Shown here piece after piece: positions 42,901-50,602 of a stretch of 64,000 nt of DNA (the stretch's first letter is position 1; each line of letters begins with the position of its first letter). The translations under genes were made by a program, and so were the position numbers. This DNA comes from Pseudoramibacter fermentans (lineage in GTDB: Bacteria > Bacillota > Clostridia > Eubacteriales > Eubacteriaceae). Below the pieces are notes generated by a model. It was not told where the DNA came from and ran no database searches. It saw only the letters and a list, made by a program, of their open reading frames with translations. The DNA is taken from positions 248,001-312,000 of the forward strand of contig VOGB01000005.1 in the NCBI GenBank assembly GCA_009493725.1. The letters run 5' to 3'.

Positions 42901-43598
42901 CCGCCGGGCAGCGTATCAGTGACGGTGATGTTCGACATATCTGTCTTTTTCGCGTTGACGTACAGGCGGTACTTGTACACCCCGTCCGTATTGGATTTGA
43001 TCACGCCGATCTGCTTGGCGCTGTTTCCCTCACCATCCGAATAATCGTAATCGCCGTAACTGACGTCGTCATTGTCAAAGCCATCCTTGACGACGGCGCG
43101 GGTTTCACTGCCCTCCGTACCGCTTGAGGACGAGCTCGGATTGACTGTGATCGTCTTCTGCGCGCCGCCGATCGAGATTGTGCCGGACTTTGACGTGTCC
43201 GTGTCGTTTTTCATCGTCAAATTGACGGCAAAGGAGCCGTTCAGCGCCGATGCCGCGTTGGGCCCAAAGATCAGCTTGTACTGACCGCCGCCGAGGTCCT
43301 CTACTTTACTGAAGTGCTGAGACGAAACCGACCAGTCCACATTGGACACAATTTCCGTCGGAATCGAGACGAGGACGTAATCGCCCTCACTCATCGATCC
43401 CTGATCAATCGTGTAATCGACCGAGTAGGTCGCCGTCACGCCATTGGACCACGTATCCGACTGAGACGTGATCACCGCGTGAAAATTGGACGTCTTGTCC
43501 GCGCCGCCAGCCGCCGAAACGCGCGACGGCAGCGCGCCAATCACCAGCAATAGGCCTAAAAAAGCCGTTAAGACGAATAGTCTCCCCTGTTTTTCCAT
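39978..43598 (-). CDS. Large pilin-like surface protein with isopeptide-type repeats
   Basis: The 1206 residues begin with a signal peptide (about 1-29, ending SRVSAAGG), an N-terminal adhesin-like region (to about 450), then six FctA/Spy0128-type pilin repeats, each with a KxLxGR or KTLNG start and a closing (F/A)xNTY asparagine and a central TVKE/TIKE/TIQE glutamate that would form Lys-Asn isopeptide bonds. Repeats 2-5 are tandem (about 40486-41912). The C-terminus has VPHTG (1166-1170) and also GVKTGD before a membrane segment and KR tail, so a sortase signal is likely though not canonical LPXTG. It could form a pilus shaft or adhesin. No sortase gene is in the window. Confidence 0.88.
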   Translation of the reverse strand: MEKQGRLFVLTAFLGLLLVIGALPSRVSAAGGADKTSNFHAVITSQSDTWSNGVTATYSVDYTIDQGSMSEGDYVLVSIPTEIVSNVDWSVSSQHFSKVEDLGGGQYKLIFGPNAASALNGSFAVNLTMKNDTDTSKSGTISIGGAQKTITVNPSSSSSGTEGSETRAVVKDGFDNDDVSYGDYDYSDGEGNSAKQIGVIKSNTDGVYKYRLYVNAKKTDMSNITVTDTLPGGMHFTSQTPEVTYYPSGQTVDSSLYNLTISGDKLTFVYSGELKNQCIQINYWVKVDDTQHSKYTNYASINYNEDGKSYSERNGYVLQGSSYNAVNGEKMVNKTEITNANKDQQVMYSFKFWDNNAIAAGKIDFTDTLDAHVKYVSAANSDYFTITQDANDPQKIHITNKKALPANTTLFARFFVNMSGVPAGYTVMNTAGGNTVYTTKDAEVNLTAAKTLNGQAPGKNHIYQFELLDKDGNVLQTKKNNADGKIQFDPLTYSASDVGKTFNYTVKEKKGDDSGTTYDSTVYKVSVKVAQSGKDQPITAASTIMKGDQKVDAMTFANTSQLQPAAASITAVKTLSGRAIKNGEFSFTLTAKDNAPMPAGAEDGKITVKNEGSAVNFGSITYDKTGAYTYTIKENREGSGGVIYDSSEKTVTVNVNEDTQKGTLTAVVNGAGSAATFANTYKAKPALADITAQKTMTGRALKDGEFSFTLKAKDSAPMPTGAKDGQVTVKNDGSKIDFGTITYDRAGTYIYTIQEERGNLGGVSYDGSVKTVTVAVTDDGNGQLKADVSGGGKDAVFNNTYKTGSVNASITAVKDLEGRPLKDGEFSFTLTGENHAPMPKDAKNNTLTVKNDGASVNFGSINYDQAGTYTYTIKEEKGSLDGVHYDSSTKTVQVVVTDNGDGTLSAKVKGAGSDAVFTNTYTPKSITTSLSADKALTGRALKDGEFNFTISAAAGTPMPKKTTAANKADGTIDFGAVTYNQAGTYTYTVKEDAGNVKGVTYDSSEKIIVVEVTDDGNGQLQAKVTGSGQNAEFKNKYDAAGSAVIKGQKTVNGKQDGKLNGFTFTLTPVTAQGVGIGLPMKTVTAADGSFAFDALNYDLKDVGIHYYLLNETNLPKGYQKDFQPKLIKVTVTDNGDGTLKTKAEGMPANGYTLDNTYTTTHVTPIVPHTGVGVKTGDTINTIAWLILACAAGITLVTVNRKRDVEK
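40486..41912 (-). repeat. Four tandem 115-120-codon pilin repeats inside the surface protein
   Basis: Repeats 2-5 of the pilin-like protein (about 41553-41912, 41191-41552, 40834-41190, 40486-40833) keep the same series of blocks: GR(A/P)(L/I)K(D/N)GEF, APMP or TPMP, (V/I)(N/D)FG, Y(T/I)YT, YDSS or YDGS and NTY or NKY. They clearly arose by tandem duplication. Such repeats easily expand or contract by recombination. They are coding repeats, not CRISPR. Confidence 0.88.
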
Positions 43599-43626
43599 AG
43601 CAATCTTCCCCTCTCTTAAACAATTT

Positions 43627-43644
43627 TTTACTCTAACTGTTGTG
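43627..43644. promoter_or_regulatory. Shared 18-bp motif, copy 2 (before the pilin-like gene)
   Basis: TTTACTCTAACTGTTGTG differs by one base from the copy at 39244-39261. It lies 29-46 bp upstream of the pilin-like start codon, again just past a -10-like TAAAAT. Confidence 0.6.
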
Positions 43645-43772
43645 TTATTTTTATTTTAATTTCAGCTTAAGAAAAGGAACATAGACAGATTGCGTCATTT
43701 GACTAAATGCGCCTGACAATTTTCACTTAATGTTGAAAACGAATACGATTTAAATCATATTTATGGCTTTGC

Positions 43773-43811
43773 AAGAAAAAACATCCTTACTGTGAATGCA
43801 GTAAAGATGTT
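43773..43811 (-). terminator. Terminator after glgB
   Basis: On the minus strand ACATCTTTACTG and CAGTAAGGATGT pair (one G-U), followed by TTTTTTCTTG. Confidence 0.8.
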
Positions 43812-43833
43812 GATTGTTTGATCGATCAGGATT

Positions 43834-45624
43834 TTACTTATTCTTCTTCAAAAACAGAATGCCCGAAAACGGCGCCAGGGCGCAGACCACTTTGCCATTT
43901 TGAACGCTCAAGCAGTGTTTCGGATTTTCAACAGTGCCGCCGTATTTTTCGTCGTTGCTGTGAATCAACAGCTCGTAGTCCGCAAGCGTGCCGGGCAGCA
44001 CTTCGCTGTGTCCTTTGTCGCTGAAATTGAACAGCGCGAGGATCGTTTCGCCCCCTCCGCGGCGTTCAAATCCGTAGACCGTCCGGTCTTCGCCGTGAAC
44101 TTGGGTCCATTCAAAGCCGTCCCGGTCGTAGTCCTTCGCGTAGAGCGCCGGGTGATTTAAATACAAATGGTTGAGGTCGCAGATATAGTGGTAGAAGGCT
44201 TCGTGAATCGGGAATTCCAGCAGGTTCCAGTCCTGCTCCCGCTTTTCGTCCCATTCTCTGAAGTGGCCGATTTCGTTGCCCATGAAGTTCAGCTTCTTCC
44301 CAGGGTGGGCGATCATGTAGGCGTACATCGCCCGGGCCTGGGGGAATTTGCCGTCGTAGTCCCCGTTCATTTTCTGGAGAATCGTCGCCTTGCCGTGCAC
44401 CACCTCGTCGTGGGAATAGGGCAGCAGGTAGTGCTCATTGTAATAATACATCATCGAGAAGGTGAGCTTGTGGTACCGGCCGAGGCGCTGCTCCGGCGAG
44501 GATTGGAAAAATGAGAGGGTATCGTGCATCCAGCCCAGATCCCATTTGTAGTCGAAGCCGAGACCGCCTTCGTCCACCGGCGCGGTCACCTTTTCAAAAT
44601 TCGTAGAGTCTTCCGCCATCAGCACGCAGCTGGGATGGCGCGCCTTGAGCCCTTTGTTCATCGTCTTGATGAAATCCACCGCGTTGTAATTCACGCCGCG
44701 GGCTTCGTCGCCCTGCCAGTAAATGATACGCGAGATCGCGTCCATCCTGAGGCCGTCGAAATGGTAGGTTTCCAGCCAATAATTGGCCGCCGACTGAAGG
44801 AAGCTGCAGACTTCGCCGCGGGAGTGGATGAAGTTTTTGCTTCCCCATTCGCTGTTCCCCACGTCCTGATTAGGGTATTCGTACAGCGGCGTCCCATCGT
44901 AATTGGCCAGGCCGTAGTCGTCCACCGCGAAATGCACCGGCACGAAGTCCATGATCACGGCGATGTCGTGCTGGTGCAGCTCGTCCACCAGCGCCATCAG
45001 CCCCGCCGCGTCGCCGTAGCGGCTCGTCGACGCGAAGAAGCCCGTGTTCTGGTAGCCCCAGCTGACGTCTGCCGGGTGTTCCGACAGCGGCAGAAATTCC
45101 ACCGCGTTGTAGCCGGACTGCACGAGATAGGCGATCAGCGGCCCGGCGATTTCTTCGTAGGTGTACCAGTCACCGTCGGGCGCGTCCCCCTTCTTGCGCC
45201 AGGAGCCCAGGTGCATTTCGTAAATGTTTTCCGGCTTGGATACCCCGTCATCTCGTCCGTCCATCCATTTTTGATCCTTAAAGGTGTAGGCGCCGAGATC
45301 CCGGATCACCGAGCGGTGTCCCGGCCGCAGCTCCATGCCGAAGCCGTAGGGATCGCAGTGCTCAACACAGCCGCCGTTGTGATAAATTTCGTAGGCGTAG
45401 TAGTCGCCGGGCGCCGCTCCGGCGATCTCGCATTCGTAAAAATTGCCGTCGTAAATTTCGTGCATCGGCACCGTTTTTTCGCCGTCTTCCTGCCACAGGC
45501 GCAGATCGATTTTATCTGCCGCCGGCGCAAAGGTCCGAAACACCGCGCCGTCTGCCGTCAAATGGGCACCCAAAAACTTGTGGGCGTCGAAACAATGTCC
45601 AGTATAAAATTGGTAAAAATCCAT
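43834..45624 (-). CDS. glgB: 1,4-alpha-glucan branching enzyme
   Basis: GlgB makes alpha-1,6 branches in glycogen. The 596 residues hold a CBM48-type N-terminal domain, the GH13 core with the nucleophile in DGLRMDAIS, acid/base glutamate in LMAEDS, and YSHDEVVHGK, and a C-terminal all-beta domain. It is shorter than the common 630-730, chiefly in the N-terminal part. It stands alone: no glgA, glgC, glgP or amylase gene is beside it. The start is the ATG at 45624 after GAGGGGAAG. Confidence 0.93.
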   Translation of the reverse strand: MDFYQFYTGHCFDAHKFLGAHLTADGAVFRTFAPAADKIDLRLWQEDGEKTVPMHEIYDGNFYECEIAGAAPGDYYAYEIYHNGGCVEHCDPYGFGMELRPGHRSVIRDLGAYTFKDQKWMDGRDDGVSKPENIYEMHLGSWRKKGDAPDGDWYTYEEIAGPLIAYLVQSGYNAVEFLPLSEHPADVSWGYQNTGFFASTSRYGDAAGLMALVDELHQHDIAVIMDFVPVHFAVDDYGLANYDGTPLYEYPNQDVGNSEWGSKNFIHSRGEVCSFLQSAANYWLETYHFDGLRMDAISRIIYWQGDEARGVNYNAVDFIKTMNKGLKARHPSCVLMAEDSTNFEKVTAPVDEGGLGFDYKWDLGWMHDTLSFFQSSPEQRLGRYHKLTFSMMYYYNEHYLLPYSHDEVVHGKATILQKMNGDYDGKFPQARAMYAYMIAHPGKKLNFMGNEIGHFREWDEKREQDWNLLEFPIHEAFYHYICDLNHLYLNHPALYAKDYDRDGFEWTQVHGEDRTVYGFERRGGGETILALFNFSDKGHSEVLPGTLADYELLIHSNDEKYGGTVENPKHCLSVQNGKVVCALAPFSGILFLKKNK

Positions 45625-45825
45625 AACTTCCCCTCATGCTTGTCAGATTGTGCGCTCAAATGAGAACGCTTGCTGTCTTTTATTTTACCACGGCGCGCCG
45701 ATAAAAGCCACGCGACACCGCACAAAAGCCGTGCCGCTTTTAATTAAATTTTATGTTTCGGCGATAAAATACAGTTGAACTCCAAAATAATATCAGAAGT
45801 AAATTGAAAAAAGGGAGGTCTTATC

Positions 45826-47145
45826 ATGTCGATCTTGGCGGGCTATATGCTGCCCCATCCGCCTGTTGCCGTGCCCGAAATCGGCAAGGGCGAAGAAAAA
45901 ATCATTCAGAAAACCCTAGACGGCTACGACGCCGTCGCCCGAGACATTGCGGCCCTCGCGCCGGAGACAATCATTTTGTCGTCGCCCCACGCGCCGATGT
46001 ACCGGGATTATTTCCACATCGCGCCGGGGAGCGAAGCCTTTGGTGATTTCGGCCCCTTCGGCGCGCCGGACGTCACCTTTGACATCCATTACGACACCGC
46101 GCTTCGCGACGCGATCGTGGATTTGGCCGAAGGTGAAAAGTTTCCGGCCGGCACAATGGGCGAACGCACCCCGTCGCTGACCCCGGATCACGGCACCCTC
46201 GTGCCGTTGTATTTCATCCGGCGGCGATACCCCAACTTCAAACTCGTGCGTCTGGGGCTCTCCGGCCTGTCCCTCGAGGATCACTGGCACCTCGGCGAGC
46301 TCATCGCGAAGGCCGTCCGCCAGACCGGACGGCGCTGCGTCTACGTCGCCAGCGGCGATTTGTCTCACTGCCAGAAGGCTGACGGCCCTTACGGCTTCCA
46401 CCCCCAAGGCCCGGAATACGATGCACGGCTGATCGACGTTATGAGTCAGGGGGATTTCGAAGCGCTGCTGCACTTCGATCCCGCCTTTTTAGACGCTGCT
46501 GAGGAATGCGGCCACCGTTCCTTCACGATCATGGCCGGCGCCTTGTCTGGCCTATCCGTTACGCCCCAGGTACTCTCCCACCAGAACACCTTCGGCGTCG
46601 GCTACGGCACCGGCATTTTCCGTGCCGAGGACCCTTACGTCGCCCTGGCCAGACAGACTGTCGAAGCCTACGTCAAGACAGGCACGCTCATCGCCGTGCC
46701 CAACGGGCTGCCCGACGCGATGACCCAGAACCGGGCTGGCGTGTTCGTCTCGATCCACGAAAGGGGCCAGCTTCGCGGCTGCATCGGCACCTTCATGCCG
46801 GTCTACCAGAACATCGCCGACGAAATCATCCACAATGGCGCGGCCGCCGCGACGGAAGACCCGCGGTTTCGGCCCATCGCGCCCGCTGAACTGCCAGCCC
46901 TCGATATTTCCGTCGACGTGCTGACGACGCCGGAGCCGGTGCAGTCCGTCGACGCCCTCGACGCGAAACGCTACGGCGTCATCGTCACCAACGGCGCGCG
47001 GCGGGGCCTGCTGCTGCCCGATCTGGACGGCGTCGACACCCCGGCCGAACAAATCGCCATCTCGAAGCAAAAGGCGGGCATCCGCCAGGACGAACCGATT
47101 TCGCTCATGCGCTTCGAGGTGGTGCGTCACGAGGCCTTAAAATGA
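45826..47145 (+). CDS. AmmeMemoRadiSam system protein: extradiol-dioxygenase-like domain fused to AMMECR1 domain
   Basis: The 439 residues have an N-terminal LigB/Memo-like domain (about 1-265; HPPVAVPEIG, SSPHAPMYRDYF, SGDLSHC, GYGTGIF) with conserved His residues and a C-terminal AMMECR1 domain (about 270-439) with the signature QLRGCIGTFMP. Together with the overlapping radical-SAM gene this makes the three-part AmmeMemoRadiSam system, conserved from archaea to animals but of unknown chemistry. A good ribosome site (GGGAGG) precedes the ATG at 45826. Confidence 0.9.
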   Translation: MSILAGYMLPHPPVAVPEIGKGEEKIIQKTLDGYDAVARDIAALAPETIILSSPHAPMYRDYFHIAPGSEAFGDFGPFGAPDVTFDIHYDTALRDAIVDLAEGEKFPAGTMGERTPSLTPDHGTLVPLYFIRRRYPNFKLVRLGLSGLSLEDHWHLGELIAKAVRQTGRRCVYVASGDLSHCQKADGPYGFHPQGPEYDARLIDVMSQGDFEALLHFDPAFLDAAEECGHRSFTIMAGALSGLSVTPQVLSHQNTFGVGYGTGIFRAEDPYVALARQTVEAYVKTGTLIAVPNGLPDAMTQNRAGVFVSIHERGQLRGCIGTFMPVYQNIADEIIHNGAAAATEDPRFRPIAPAELPALDISVDVLTTPEPVQSVDALDAKRYGVIVTNGARRGLLLPDLDGVDTPAEQIAISKQKAGIRQDEPISLMRFEVVRHEALK

Positions 47146-47972
47146 GCGCGCCGACAATCTGCCCGGTCTGTCCCCATCACTGCCGGCTCGCGCCCGGAGA
47201 GACCGGAATCTGCCAAGCGCGGACGAACCGCAAGGGCTACATTGTCCCGTCCGGCTACGGGGTGCTCGCCTCAATGGCCCTGGACCCGATTGAAAAGAAA
47301 CCCCTCGCGCGCTTCATGCCCGGTTCCAACATCCTGTCCATCGGCTTTTACGGCTGCAACATGCGCTGCCCCTTCTGCCAGAACTACACGATCTCCCAAA
47401 GGGCGCCCAAGCAGAACACCCGCCGCGTCTCGCCTCGGGAGGTCCTGGCCGACGCAGCCGACCTCAAGCGCACCCGCGGCAATATCGGCGTCGCCTACAC
47501 CTACAACGAACCGCTGACCAATTACGAATACGTTCGGGATACGGCGCATTTGATTCACGAGGCCGGCATGGTCAACGTGCTGGTCACCAACGGCCAGTGT
47601 ACCGATGCGGTCCTGTCCGAGCTGCTGCCGGACCTCGACGCCGTCAACGTCGATTTGAAGGGCTTCCGCCCAGAGATCTACCGCGCCTGCGGCGGAGACC
47701 TGGAGACGACGAAGCACTTCATTGCCCGCACCGCGGCCCACTGCCACGTCGAGGTGACGACGCTGATCGTCCCGGGCTTAAACGACGATCCCGACGACAT
47801 GGCAAAAGAGGCGGCGTGGCTCGCGGACGTCAACCCGGACCTGACCCTGCATCTCACGCGCTACTTTCCGATGTACCGCGCGGTCAAACCGCCGACGCCA
47901 ATCCCGACGCTCAACGCCCTCAAAGCTGTCGCTGAAGCGCATTTATCACACGTCCTGCTCGGCAATGTATAA
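47142..47972 (+). CDS. amrS: AmmeMemoRadiSam radical SAM enzyme
   Basis: The 276-residue protein has an N-terminal cysteine cluster (CPVCPHHCRL...GICQAR) and the radical-SAM motif CNMRCPFC. The TIM-barrel parts (VTNGQCTD, VNVDLKG) follow. It ends shortly after LTRYFPMY... and HVLLGNV, without the C-terminal zinc-ribbon-like tail seen in longer family members, so it is one of the short forms or slightly truncated. Its start overlaps the AMMECR1-fusion stop by 4 bp. Confidence 0.9.
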   Translation: MSAPTICPVCPHHCRLAPGETGICQARTNRKGYIVPSGYGVLASMALDPIEKKPLARFMPGSNILSIGFYGCNMRCPFCQNYTISQRAPKQNTRRVSPREVLADAADLKRTRGNIGVAYTYNEPLTNYEYVRDTAHLIHEAGMVNVLVTNGQCTDAVLSELLPDLDAVNVDLKGFRPEIYRACGGDLETTKHFIARTAAHCHVEVTTLIVPGLNDDPDDMAKEAAWLADVNPDLTLHLTRYFPMYRAVKPPTPIPTLNALKAVAEAHLSHVLLGNV

Positions 47973-47980
47973 CCGCACAC

Positions 47981-48020
47981 AAAAAAACGGCGCGTCCTCA
48001 CAACGCGCCGTTTTGCTTTA
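47981..48020. terminator. Bidirectional terminator between amrS and the CcpN-like gene
   Basis: AACGGCGCGT and ACGCGCCGTT form a 10-bp perfect stem with a 7-nt loop, TTTTGCTTTATT after it and a run of seven A before it. Confidence 0.85.
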
Positions 48021-48037
48021 TTCAAATCACAATTCTA

Positions 48038-48691
48038 TTATTCTGTTTTCTTTCTGTTCGCCGCCCGCTTTTCGCCCAGGGCGACGAAAATTTTCACGAT
48101 ATTGGTTTTCGAAAGCCGGCCGACGACCGAAAATCTTTCTTCACCGTCGTCGGTGTGGACCGTGCCGATCGGCAGACAGTCGACCTCGTAATGCAGCAAC
48201 TTTTCCGCCGCCGAAAGCACCGTGTCCTCCGGACCGGCGTAGACGATTTTCGTCCGCGGCGTCATCACCATCGAGATCGGCATTTTCGACAAGTCGTCCC
48301 GCCCCATCGCGCTCTTGATCAAATCCTTCCGGGAAACCACGCCGATAACGTCCTCCGGCGTCCCGACGAAGAGGGTGCCGATGTCCTCGGTGAACAGGCG
48401 GTAAATGGCCGAATCCACATCGGAATCGGCGCGCACGACGATGGGCTCAGACATGTAATCCCGAATGCACAGGCTGGCGAGCTTTTCCTGAACCGGATCC
48501 TCACCGCCGCCGACGTAATAGTAGCCGAGGTGGCGCCGCGCTGAAAGGATCTGCCCCGACAGCAGCACCGCGAGATCCCCCCGAAGGGCGCTGCGGGTCA
48601 CCTGCAGCTTGCGGGCAATTTTTTCTCCGGTAATCGGCTGTTCCTTTTTCACAATTTCCGCAATACGTTTTTGGCGTTCAGTGAGCTGCAT
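48038..48691 (-). CDS. ccpN: CcpN-type HTH-CBS transcriptional regulator
   Basis: The 217 residues begin with a winged helix (LTERQKRIAEIVKKEQPITGEKIARKL...RSALRGDLAVL) and continue with two CBS domains (about 75-135 and 138-205). CcpN of B. subtilis represses gluconeogenic genes and senses ATP/ADP with its CBS pair. The Firmicute neighbour YqfL/PpdK regulatory kinase is absent here, so the target set is not clear. TTGGCA-17-TAAGAT on the minus strand (48767-48739) is a likely promoter. Confidence 0.85.
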   Translation of the reverse strand: MQLTERQKRIAEIVKKEQPITGEKIARKLQVTRSALRGDLAVLLSGQILSARRHLGYYYVGGGEDPVQEKLASLCIRDYMSEPIVVRADSDVDSAIYRLFTEDIGTLFVGTPEDVIGVVSRKDLIKSAMGRDDLSKMPISMVMTPRTKIVYAGPEDTVLSAAEKLLHYEVDCLPIGTVHTDDGEERFSVVGRLSKTNIVKIFVALGEKRAANRKKTE

Positions 48692-48738
48692 CGGTTCCTC
48701 CTTTTTCGCGTTAATAGTCCATTATTTGATACCCATTT

Positions 48739-48767
48739 ATCTTATCACAGTTATAAGTATATGCCAA
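48739..48767 (-). promoter_or_regulatory. Promoter of the CcpN-like gene
   Basis: On the minus strand TTGGCA (48767-48762) and TAAGAT (48744-48739) are 17 bp apart. Confidence 0.6.
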
Positions 48768-48830
48768 TACGATGAAATCCTTTTTAACTTAGTTTTAGCA
48801 AAGAGCGATAGATTTTTCGCAAGTTACGGC

Positions 48831-48880
48831 ACAAAAAAACAAGCGCCTGAACAGAATTTAAAATCTATTCAAACGCCTGC
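48831..48880 (-). terminator. Terminator after the MBL hydrolase gene
   Basis: On the minus strand AGGCGTTTGAATAGA pairs with TCTGTTCAGGCGCTT through several G-U pairs, followed by TTTTTTTG. The stem is about 14 bp. Confidence 0.65.
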
Positions 48881-48903
48881 TTTGGATTACCTATAAATTT
48901 GAA

Positions 48904-49539
48904 TTACACGAACAGCTTGCGCACGACAGTGATGCGCTTGTTGACGAGATCCTCAAACAAATCGCCGTCCGTCGGATTGCCGACGATCGCGCCGTAGTGC
49001 ATCGGAATCGCGACTTTCGGGTTCAGCGCGTTGACAAAATCCGCCGCTTCTTTGGCGTCCATCGTGTACGTCCCGCCGACAGGCACAAGAGCGACGTCGG
49101 CGTCGATCGCCGTGTTTTCCTTCAAATTGTCCGTGTCCCCAGCGATGTAAATCGTCGTGCCGTCTAAATCGAGCACGTAGCCGAGCCAGGCGTTCGCCTT
49201 CGGGTGAAAGGCCTTGGTTTTGTTGTAGGCCGGCACTGCCTGAATGCGGACGCCGTCGATCAAAACCTGCTGCCCGGGCGCGAGACCGATGGCCTGGCGG
49301 TCGCCGGCGTAGCCCTGAACCTCGTCGATGCACGTCGCCGGCGCGACGAAGGCCGTGTCATCCTTGCAGACCTTGTCGAGGCTTTCCGGATCGAAGTGGT
49401 CGTAATGATCGTGGGTGATCAGCACCAAATCGGCGTCGTGGGACGCGTCGGTCACCTGGAAGGGATCGCTGTAGACCACAGCGCTGCCCGCGAGCTTAAC
49501 ACTGGAGTGGCTGTTAATCGTGATGTTTGAGATGTTCAT
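48904..49539 (-). CDS. MBL-fold metal-dependent hydrolase
   Basis: This 211-residue protein has the metallo-beta-lactamase motif THDHYDHFD, AGDTDNL and a histidine in IPMHYGAIVG. The fold and length fit the UPF0173/YtkL-type hydrolases; the substrate is unknown. It starts 3 bp after the TSCPD gene, so the two are co-translated. Confidence 0.88.
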   Translation of the reverse strand: MNISNITINSHSSVKLAGSAVVYSDPFQVTDASHDADLVLITHDHYDHFDPESLDKVCKDDTAFVAPATCIDEVQGYAGDRQAIGLAPGQQVLIDGVRIQAVPAYNKTKAFHPKANAWLGYVLDLDGTTIYIAGDTDNLKENTAIDADVALVPVGGTYTMDAKEAADFVNALNPKVAIPMHYGAIVGNPTDGDLFEDLVNKRITVVRKLFV

Positions 49540-49542
49540 GGC

Positions 49543-49797
49543 TCACTCCGCTTCTCCAGCCTTCCAGGCTGAAAGGGCCTTAGCCAGTTGATCCGGACAG
49601 GACGTGCCGCGGCCGCGGCAGTCGATGCCCTGCAGTTTGTCGATCACCGTGTCCACCGGCAGGCCTTCGACCAGCTTCGCCACACCCTTGGTGTTGCCGT
49701 CGCATCCGCCTTCAAAGGCGACGTGAGTGATCACGCCGTTGTCGTCGATGTCAAATTCGATCGCGCGGGAACAGGTTCCTTTGGTTTTGTAAATCAT
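49543..49797 (-). CDS. TSCPD-domain small protein
   Basis: The 84-residue protein contains the TSCPDQLA signature, C...GGCDGNTKG and IDCRGRGTSCPD, matching the TSCPD domain found in ribonucleotide reductases and as a free protein (TIGR03905-like). It may bind a metal through its cysteines. The start is the ATG at 49797 behind GGAGGCTGAC. It precedes the MBL gene. Confidence 0.85.
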   Translation of the reverse strand: MIYKTKGTCSRAIEFDIDDNGVITHVAFEGGCDGNTKGVAKLVEGLPVDTVIDKLQGIDCRGRGTSCPDQLAKALSAWKAGEAE

Positions 49798-49868
49798 GTC
49801 AGCCTCCTTCATGCTGAAAATCTTTAGGCGATTCGGCTGAAACGCCGCGCCAAACACGTTTATATCCG

Positions 49869-50447
49869 TCAGCCGTCTCCGAGAATCGGCTCGATGGTCT
49901 TAAGATAGTAGCCGGCGATGATCTCAGGCGCGTCGGCCATGTCTCTGGAGATCCACCAGTCCAGGGCGTCCACAAAGGCGCCGGTGATGTGACTCAAAAG
50001 GAAATCCTCTGGCAGATCCGCCTCGGCGATAGCTCCGCCCCAAATCGCCTGGAATGTCTCGGTCAGGCTGTGCTTAAAGTAGTGCAGAAACAGCGCCCGG
50101 GAGCTGCCTTTGAGCATCATGACCAGGTTGCGGTGATCGTCCCGCAAATGGTAAAAAATGTGGGTCACCACCGTCGCCGCGTCGGGCTTGACGCCGGAAA
50201 AATCGTGGGAGGATTCGGCGTGCTGATGGGGCGCAACCACGTGGGCGGAGATGTCCGCACACAGCTCGGCGAGCAGGGTGTCCTTCGTCTCGAAATGGGC
50301 GTAAAAGGTGCTGCGGCCGACGTCAGCCAAATCGATAATCTCCTGAACCGTGATGTCCGAGTAGCGCTTCTGCGTCAAAAGCGTCCGGAAAGCGGAGAGA
50401 ATCGCCTGACGGCTTTTCTGTTTCCTGCGGTCGGGCCGGTTTGCCAT
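49869..50447 (-). CDS. TetR-family regulator divergent from the metal ATPase
   Basis: The 192 residues have an N-terminal HTH (SDITVQEIIDLADVGRSTFYAHFETKDTLL) and an AcrR-like C-terminal domain. It is divergent from a P1B-ATPase gene across 155 bp, which holds a 20-bp palindrome (50484-50503). It probably regulates the ATPase and itself, although TetR regulators of metal pumps are less common than ArsR or CsoR. The start is the second ATG of ATGACGATG, six nt after AGGAGG. Confidence 0.83.
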   Translation of the reverse strand: MANRPDRRKQKSRQAILSAFRTLLTQKRYSDITVQEIIDLADVGRSTFYAHFETKDTLLAELCADISAHVVAPHQHAESSHDFSGVKPDAATVVTHIFYHLRDDHRNLVMMLKGSSRALFLHYFKHSLTETFQAIWGGAIAEADLPEDFLLSHITGAFVDALDWWISRDMADAPEIIAGYYLKTIEPILGDG

Positions 50448-50483
50448 CGTCATCCTCCTCTCTGCTGCATCGGTTAAATCGTT

Positions 50484-50503
50484 AATGGTACAAATTCACC
50501 ATT
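50484..50503. promoter_or_regulatory. Palindrome between the TetR and ATPase genes (candidate operator)
   Basis: AATGGT-N8-ACCATT is a perfect inverted repeat. A second, TTCG-GTAA-CGAA, follows at 50508-50516 region. Both lie in the shared promoter region and have the size of TetR-family operators. Confidence 0.55.
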
Positions 50504-50602
50504 TTGTTCGGTAACGAATAGTTGCGCATTTTTGATTATTCTATCGGAATATCTTTTATTTTACAATAAATTTAAACGAAATAAAAGATTGGAGGCCACT
50601 TC

